From NCBI GenBank assembly GCA_016284175.1, contig JAEEOJ010000116.1, positions 1-46,677 on the forward strand: a stretch of DNA of 46,677 nt, in the 5' to 3' direction. Under the pieces are notes generated by a model. The model worked only from the letters and a program-made list of their open reading frames with translations. It did not search any database and was not told where the DNA came from. The translations under genes and the position numbers were made by a program. Every line of letters starts with the position of its first letter. Position 1 is the stretch's first letter. Positions 42,781-46,677 of this stretch are shown piece after piece. The stretch comes from Lachnospiraceae bacterium. GTDB lineage: Bacteria; Bacillota; Clostridia; Lachnospirales; Lachnospiraceae.

Positions 42781-43232
42781 ATGGGTGCCGAAAATGGATT
42801 AGACGTTTTTTTTGAAGGATGGTTCAATACTCTTGAAAAAGGTCTGGAAAAACTGGATGTTAACGAGTGTTCATGCCTTTTCTCAGAGTGTGCAAAAACT
42901 TGTTCTGAGTTTGTAGTAAGTGGCTTGTATCGACCACTTTTTGAAGAATGTGAAGGTGACCTTGATAAGTTCTTTAACAACATTCACAAAATAGATAATG
43001 TAGACGGCCGCATTTTAGAGCAGGGGAAAAAAATGAATTGATCTTTAAAAAATGTGAATGTCCTGTACATACGGATGCTAAAATATCATCACCTCGTTTA
43101 TGTGTATGCTCTAAAGAAAGTATGATCTGTGTTTTTAAAGCGCTTGTTCCCGAAAGAAAGTTTGAACTTGAACAGATATCAACAATTCTTGACGGCAGTG
43201 ATGTGTGTAAACATGTAATTACATTTAATTGA
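42781..43232 (+). pseudogene. Cys-rich ATC-hydrolase-like protein split by a -1 frameshift at an A7 run
   Basis: Two abutting frames together look like one ~150-aa protein. Part 1 (42781-43041, 86 aa) contains SECAKTCSEFVVSGLYRPLF and GDLDKFF. Part 2 (43038-43232, 64 aa) contains FKKCECPVH, SPRLCVCSKES and STILDGSDVCKHVITF. The order C..C - Y/F.. - K-C-x-CP - LCxCS - ..GxxxC is the pattern I recall for L-2-amino-thiazoline-4-carboxylate hydrolase/DUF6144-like proteins. The break falls at GGGGAAAAAAATG (43023-43035); moving back one base joins the frames. Part 2 could be started separately at TTG 43038, which overlaps the TGA of part 1, after AGGGG. A real mutation, programmed slippage or an assembly error are all possible. 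Confidence 0.6.
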
Positions 43233-43257
43233 TAATATTTGTTTCAGAGGAGTTAAT

Positions 43258-43335
43258 ATGCCTTTAAGGAATATGATAATACTTACGATAGTGGCGATAT
43301 TGATTCTGTTGACAACTTTTAGCACTGTTTGTTAG
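43258..43335 (+). CDS. Possible 25-aa hydrophobic small membrane peptide
   Basis: Short frame reading MPLRNMIILTIVAILILLTTF and ending in STVC: one hydrophobic helix and a C-terminal Cys. A strong AGAGGAG lies 5 nt before the ATG, much better than chance. The 3' part overlaps the TTGACA promoter box of the leader peptide unit. Function unknown; it may be a small membrane protein or simply an upstream frame of the regulatory region. Confidence 0.4.
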   Translation: MPLRNMIILTIVAILILLTTFSTVC

Positions 43336-43338
43336 AAT
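43309..43338 (+). promoter_or_regulatory. Promoter of the leader peptide/GNAT-RsgA unit
   Basis: Consensus TTGACA at 43309-43314, an 18-bp spacer and TAGAAT at 43333-43338. The predicted start is about 43345, 35 nt before the leader peptide ATG. Confidence 0.7.
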
Positions 43339-43379
43339 ACACATGATGATAAATTCTAAAAGAAAGAGAGGTCATTTTT

Positions 43380-43445
43380 ATGCGTTTTGAAAAATTGGAT
43401 ATTGTAAGTAAATATTGTATGATGACCTCGGTTAATCGTATCTAG
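43380..43445 (+). CDS. 21-aa leader peptide upstream of GNAT-RsgA
   Basis: ATG at 43380 with AGAGAGG 8 nt before it; it reads MRFEKLDIVSKYCMMTSVNR then Ile and TAG. It lies directly between a strong promoter and an intrinsic terminator, and its ribosome-binding site is paired with its own 3' coding part. There is no run of one amino acid, so control by a stalled ribosome (for example by an antibiotic) is more likely than amino-acid-starvation control. No similarity to a known leader peptide was recognised. Confidence 0.55.
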   Translation: MRFEKLDIVSKYCMMTSVNRI

Positions 43446-43480
43446 TTTGGTATGTCCGACAGATACTTATATATGCATTT

Positions 43481-43511
43481 AAACCGTGGCATTTCCTGTT
43501 GCGGTTTTTTT
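43481..43511 (+). terminator. Attenuator terminator before GNAT-RsgA
   Basis: Stem AAACCGTGGC (43481-43490) and GTTGCGGTTT (43498-43507) with G-U pairs, loop ATTTCCT, T run 43505-43511. It lies 90 bp upstream of the fusion gene and downstream of the leader peptide. Confidence 0.8.
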
Positions 43512-43600
43512 ATTAAATCAGACATAATCTGTCGAAGGTCTCCATACAATAAATAATCACAGCTGTTAATTGAAACATTTACCAAAAGGAGATTAAGACA

Positions 43601-45187
43601 TTGAATAATATTATTTTAAGAAGAGAAACAAAAGAAGATTTTTACAATACCGAACATATGACAATGCGCGCGTTCTGGAACCTTCACGGTCCGGGATGCA
43701 ACGAGCATTTGCTGGTTCACAAACTACGAGAAAGCGAAGATTATCTGCCTGAATTAAGCAGAGTGGCAGAAATTGACGGCAAGATAGTCGGAGCAATCTT
43801 TTATTCAAAAGCAAAAGTCGCCTCAGGCGACACGGAGCATGAAGTACTTACCTTCGGACCGCTCGCGGTTGAGCCGACCTGCTTTAATATGGGAATTGGA
43901 GCAAAGCTCCTAAAAGAAACGCTAGCCCTTTCAAAAGAAGCAGGCTACAAAGGTATCGTTATCTGTGGCGAACCTGAATATTATCCGAAGCACGGATTTA
44001 AAACCTGTGATAATTTCGGAATCGTTCATCCTGCATTCGGCAATTCCGATGCTTTTATGGCCTATCCGTTAAACGACGGTTTCGAGGAAATACACGGCAC
44101 ATATTATGAAGCACCTGTATTTGAAACTTGCGAAGATGAGGCTGAGATAGAGGAATTTACAAAAGGGTTTCCTTATTACAAACCGCTTAAACTTTCGTGT
44201 CAGTGGCTACATGTAGAAAAGCTCGGGAGGATATCGGAGGTTCAGAAGAACAGCTTTAAAATCCGTTTCTTCGAGCAGGAATTACCGGCCAAGCTTAAAG
44301 GTAGCTTTTATGAGGAAGACTCAGAGAAGTGGCCGGTTGTGGGCGATTACGTAACATTTCTTTATAACCCTAACGGAGAGTGCACGATTCTAACCGTCTG
44401 CGAAAGATCGAGTTTTTTACAAAGACCGGACCAGGCTAAAACCGGTGTTATGCAGCATATGGTCGCAAACGTTGATTACACTTTTATAGTGACTTCGTTA
44501 AACGATGATTATTCTTTTAACAGAATAGCGAGATATGCTAGCGTGGCACTTCAGGGCAATTCGATACCGGTTGCAATCCTCACCAAATCGGATCTTTGCA
44601 ACAACGTGGGAAGATATGTAAGGGAAGTTGAATCGATTTCCGACAACATCCGCGTGCATGCGGTTTCGGCTTTGCTTAATATCGGGCTCGATGAACTGGA
44701 AGAATATTTCACACCGGGAACAACCATATGTCTGATGGGCTCATCGGGTGCCGGGAAATCGACACTTATTAATTCAATCGTCGGCAGTGAAGTAATGAAA
44801 ACTTCCGAAATCAGAGAAGACGATTCCAAGGGAAGACACACTACGACGCACAGGCAGCTTATTGAAGTTAAAGAAGGCGTTTTCATCATTGATACTCCGG
44901 GTATGCGCGAGATTGGTATGGCCAATACGCAGGATGGAATTGATGATACTTTTTCGGATATCGTTGAGCTTGAAAGCAGATGTAAATTCAGCAACTGCCG
45001 TCACGATACCGAGCCCGGCTGTGCCATAAAAGCAGCACTTGAAAGCGGAGAACTCTCGCGTGAGAGATACGAACTCTATGTAAATCTTGGCGCCGAGAAT
45101 ACCCGCAATTACGCTATGAAAAAAGAAATCTCAAGATGGGCCAAAGAAATGAAAAAGTTTAAAGATAAAAACAACAACTGGGATTAA
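43601..45187 (+). CDS. GNAT acetyltransferase-RsgA GTPase fusion protein
   Basis: 528-aa two-enzyme protein in one uninterrupted frame. Residues 1-165 are a GNAT domain (FGPLAVEPTCFNMGIGAKLLKE binds acetyl-CoA; YYPKHGFKT). Residues 205-528 are an RsgA/YjeQ-type, circularly permuted GTPase: OB-like part with WPVVGDYV, RSSFLQRP, G4 TKSD (328-331), P-loop GSSGAGKST (380-388), G2 RHTTTHRQL, G3 DTPG (431-434) and a zinc site CKFSNCRHDTEPGC. RsgA normally checks maturation of the 30S ribosomal subunit. The start is TTG 43601 with AAGGAG 9 nt before. It is preceded by the leader peptide/attenuator and followed 13 bp later by another GNAT. Confidence 0.9.
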   Translation: MNNIILRRETKEDFYNTEHMTMRAFWNLHGPGCNEHLLVHKLRESEDYLPELSRVAEIDGKIVGAIFYSKAKVASGDTEHEVLTFGPLAVEPTCFNMGIGAKLLKETLALSKEAGYKGIVICGEPEYYPKHGFKTCDNFGIVHPAFGNSDAFMAYPLNDGFEEIHGTYYEAPVFETCEDEAEIEEFTKGFPYYKPLKLSCQWLHVEKLGRISEVQKNSFKIRFFEQELPAKLKGSFYEEDSEKWPVVGDYVTFLYNPNGECTILTVCERSSFLQRPDQAKTGVMQHMVANVDYTFIVTSLNDDYSFNRIARYASVALQGNSIPVAILTKSDLCNNVGRYVREVESISDNIRVHAVSALLNIGLDELEEYFTPGTTICLMGSSGAGKSTLINSIVGSEVMKTSEIREDDSKGRHTTTHRQLIEVKEGVFIIDTPGMREIGMANTQDGIDDTFSDIVELESRCKFSNCRHDTEPGCAIKAALESGELSRERYELYVNLGAENTRNYAMKKEISRWAKEMKKFKDKNNNWD

Positions 45188-45200
45188 AGGAGATAAAAAA

Positions 45201-45725
45201 ATGAATATAGAAACAGAAAGATTAATAGTCAGATCGCTTGAAAGAGGCGACGAACTTGTATATGCCAAGATGGCGGAGGACGGAAGCCTTGATGAAGTCG
45301 GATTTGACGCTAACTGTGCGGAATGGATGGGCGAGTGGATTGAAGAAGCACTTGAACTTACGGCAAACGACAATCCGAGAGTTGATTACATTCCCTGCAC
45401 CGTTGTAGATAAAGTAACAAACGAAGTCATCGGAAATGTTGGTTGCACATATTATGAAGATACAGACAAGATTGGAATCTGCTATTTTACCGGAGCCGAT
45501 TACAGAAGAAAAGGTTACGCGGCAGAAGCGGTAAAAGCATATACGGATTATTTCTTTGATCATTACAACGAAAAGGAAATCATTGCAACCATAAAAGCAA
45601 ATAATGAACAATCTTACAAAACCGCAGAAAAATCAGGCTTCAAACTGATTGAAACTAAGATGTACAAAGACATTTATGATGAAAAAGAAGAACTGTACAG
45701 ATTTTATGTATTAACCAAAGAATAA
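45201..45725 (+). CDS. GNAT-family acetyltransferase (RimJ/RimL-like)
   Basis: 174-aa acetyltransferase. NIETERLIVRSLERGD at the N-terminus is the classic RimJ/RimL-type opening. FTGADYRRKGYAAEAVKAYTDY is the acetyl-CoA loop and ATIKANNEQSYKTAEKSGFKL the final motif. Members acetylate N-termini of ribosomal proteins, antibiotics or small molecules; the substrate is not known. AAAGGAG precedes the ATG. Position 13 bp after the GNAT-RsgA gene suggests the same transcript, and perhaps a shared link to ribosomes. Confidence 0.88.
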   Translation: MNIETERLIVRSLERGDELVYAKMAEDGSLDEVGFDANCAEWMGEWIEEALELTANDNPRVDYIPCTVVDKVTNEVIGNVGCTYYEDTDKIGICYFTGADYRRKGYAAEAVKAYTDYFFDHYNEKEIIATIKANNEQSYKTAEKSGFKLIETKMYKDIYDEKEELYRFYVLTKE

Positions 45726-45750
45726 ACTTTGGCTTGAAACGAGGTAAACT

Positions 45751-46437
45751 ATGAAACTAAACAAAATATCAGAACATGTATGGGTTTATCCGTATGAGGA
45801 AAGACGAGACAGACCGAATTTAAGTTATATCCATGGAGACAATTGGAACCTTGTGGTGGATGCCGGTCATTCGGAAGAACATACCAAAGAATTTTATAAA
45901 GCATTGGAAGATGAAGGCTTTGCACTTCCCGACCTTACAGTGATTACACACTGGCACTGGGACCATACTCTTGGGATGCATGCGGTTCACGGACTTACAA
46001 TTTCTAACGAAAAAACCAGGGAATATCTTTTAGATTTAAAACAAAGAATCGAAAAAGAAGGACCTCAATTTTTCTTTGAGTGGGATGAGAGAATCCGCGA
46101 AGAATATAAAGACGGAAAGGAAGTTGTTGTAACACTTCCCGATATGACCTTTAGCGGAGAGATGAATTTTAATCTTGGAAACTGCAGGGTAAGAATTTTC
46201 CAGGCTGAGGCGCCTCATACAGATGATTCAACATTAATTGAAGTGCCTGAAGACAGATTGCTTATTTTAGGAGATTGTACTGGCGGGGTATTCCCTGACT
46301 GGACAGTGGACCAGGCTCTTGCCGATAAACTCGCAGAGACCATTGAGAAAATCAATCCCGAGATTTGCCTTCCGGGTCACTGGACACCCCTTTCGAAGGA
46401 AATCATAGTAGACGACTTAAGAAACGGAGAAGGTTGA
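45751..46437 (+). CDS. MBL-fold metallo-hydrolase
   Basis: 228-aa metallo-beta-lactamase-fold hydrolase. The metal site is HWHWDH in VITHWHWDHTLGMHA (HxHxDH). Further ligands are in EAPHTDDSTLIEVPEDRLLILGD (His and Asp) and LPGHWTP. The N-terminal half YIHGDNWNLVVDAGHS is typical. Substrate unknown; such enzymes act on thioesters, lactones or nucleotides. GAGGT lies before the ATG. It is the last gene of the presumed attenuator-controlled unit and is followed by a terminator. Confidence 0.88.
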   Translation: MKLNKISEHVWVYPYEERRDRPNLSYIHGDNWNLVVDAGHSEEHTKEFYKALEDEGFALPDLTVITHWHWDHTLGMHAVHGLTISNEKTREYLLDLKQRIEKEGPQFFFEWDERIREEYKDGKEVVVTLPDMTFSGEMNFNLGNCRVRIFQAEAPHTDDSTLIEVPEDRLLILGDCTGGVFPDWTVDQALADKLAETIEKINPEICLPGHWTPLSKEIIVDDLRNGEG

Positions 46438-46459
46438 GAAAAATAATCTGCAACATTAC

Positions 46460-46490
46460 AGAATGGGTGTCGTTTGGCATCCATTCTTTT
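46460..46490 (+). terminator. Intrinsic terminator after the MBL-fold gene
   Basis: Stem AGAATGGGTG (46460-46469) and CATCCATTCT (46478-46487) with one G-U pair, loop TCGTTTGG, short T run to 46490. Confidence 0.8.
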
Positions 46491-46677
46491 ATGATATTAA
46501 CCCATGCTGTCAGTAGAAAATAAAATCTTCAATCAAGTCGGAGTGGTATTTGCGTTTATTTTCCGAAAGACTGTTAACGATTTCTTTGATAGTTAACCGT
46601 ATTTTTTTAAAATAAACCAATTAAAACGGATATTTTTCCATAGTTGGGTTTTTAAAATATTCCCTTTGGAGATACTA
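46491..46677. other. AT-rich window end without a recognisable gene
   Basis: About 190 bp with no supported gene. The minus strand has a 36-codon open stretch (46510-46620) without a ribosome-binding site. No promoter, tRNA or repeat was recognised. Confidence 0.5.

Larger units (their letters stand above)
43368..43511 (+). promoter_or_regulatory. Candidate ribosome-mediated transcription attenuator
   Basis: GAGGTCAT (43368-43375, including the leader ribosome-binding site) is a perfect 8-bp complement of ATGACCTC (43422-43429) near the end of the leader coding sequence. CCTCGGTT (43426-43433) can instead pair with AACCGTGG (43482-43489), 7 of 8, which is the 5' arm of the terminator at 43481-43511. 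The two helices share 43426-43429 and exclude each other. A ribosome stalled early in the leader would open the first helix and favour the antiterminator. A third complementary pair, CGACAGAT (43457-43464) and ATCTGTCG (43527-43534), flanks the terminator. Confidence 0.6.

Noticed and set aside
46510-46620. Minus-strand 36-codon frame starting at TTG
   Set aside because: No ribosome-binding site and no recognisable family; too short to support.
1-46677. CRISPR arrays, insertion sequences or prophage genes
   Set aside because: No regularly spaced repeats, transposases, integrases or phage structural proteins were found.

Overview
The window looks like chromosomal DNA of an anaerobic, low-to-moderate GC Bacillota bacterium, most probably a Clostridia of the Lachnospiraceae type. 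This is inferred from several features: a reverse rubrerythrin, meso-DAP wall genes (dapF next to a MurE carrying the DNPR motif), a SAM-I riboswitch in front of metK, a YtrA-type GntR/ABC operon, an AzlCD pair, TcdA, sigma-A-like promoters with 17-bp spacers, and good Shine-Dalgarno sites. No phage, insertion sequence or CRISPR array was seen.

Layout. 1-2.0 kb: the 3' part of galK and a voltage-gated K+ channel. 2.1-5.6 kb: a trans-sulfuration enzyme, dapF and murE. 5.6-8.9 kb: an SGNH hydrolase, a polytopic membrane protein and a convergent SGNH-like protein that has lost its catalytic residues. 9.0-12.6 kb: a very large membrane-anchored GH25 lysozyme. 12.7-20.1 kb: surface-polysaccharide genes, namely a PseC-like aminotransferase on the minus strand, then rfbA, rfbC, two large GT2 glycosyltransferases and a membrane protein. 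20.1-22.0 kb: a zinc-ribbon membrane protein and a small membrane protein. 22.1-29.2 kb: a GntR-controlled export cluster resembling ytrABCDEF, with an added MacA-like adaptor and two FtsX/MacB permeases. 29.3-32 kb: azlCD and a convergent polytopic membrane protein. 32.1-35.6 kb: nadE, cysE, SAM riboswitch-metK and dut. 35.6-37.8 kb, minus strand: a PflX-like radical SAM protein, reverse rubrerythrin and plsY. 37.9-41.2 kb: an MFS transporter, a membrane protein, tcdA and a HAD phosphatase.

41.3-46.4 kb is the least ordinary part. A tRNA-Pro(CGG) gene is preceded by a damaged copy of itself whose variable loop holds a folded insertion of about 55 nt, and a 35-bp piece of that unit recurs just downstream. 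Small stress or modification enzymes follow: a flavin split-barrel protein, a GNAT, and a Cys-rich protein split by a frameshift. Next comes a candidate ribosome-mediated attenuator: a strong promoter, a 21-codon leader peptide with its Shine-Dalgarno paired in a hairpin, a competing antiterminator and an intrinsic terminator. It lies upstream of a one-piece GNAT-RsgA fusion protein. A second GNAT and an MBL-fold hydrolase end the window. I regard the attenuator plus GNAT-RsgA unit as the best candidate for an undescribed system, and the tRNA-embedded element as second.

All calls come from reading the sequence and from knowledge of the families. No database search or folding program was run.
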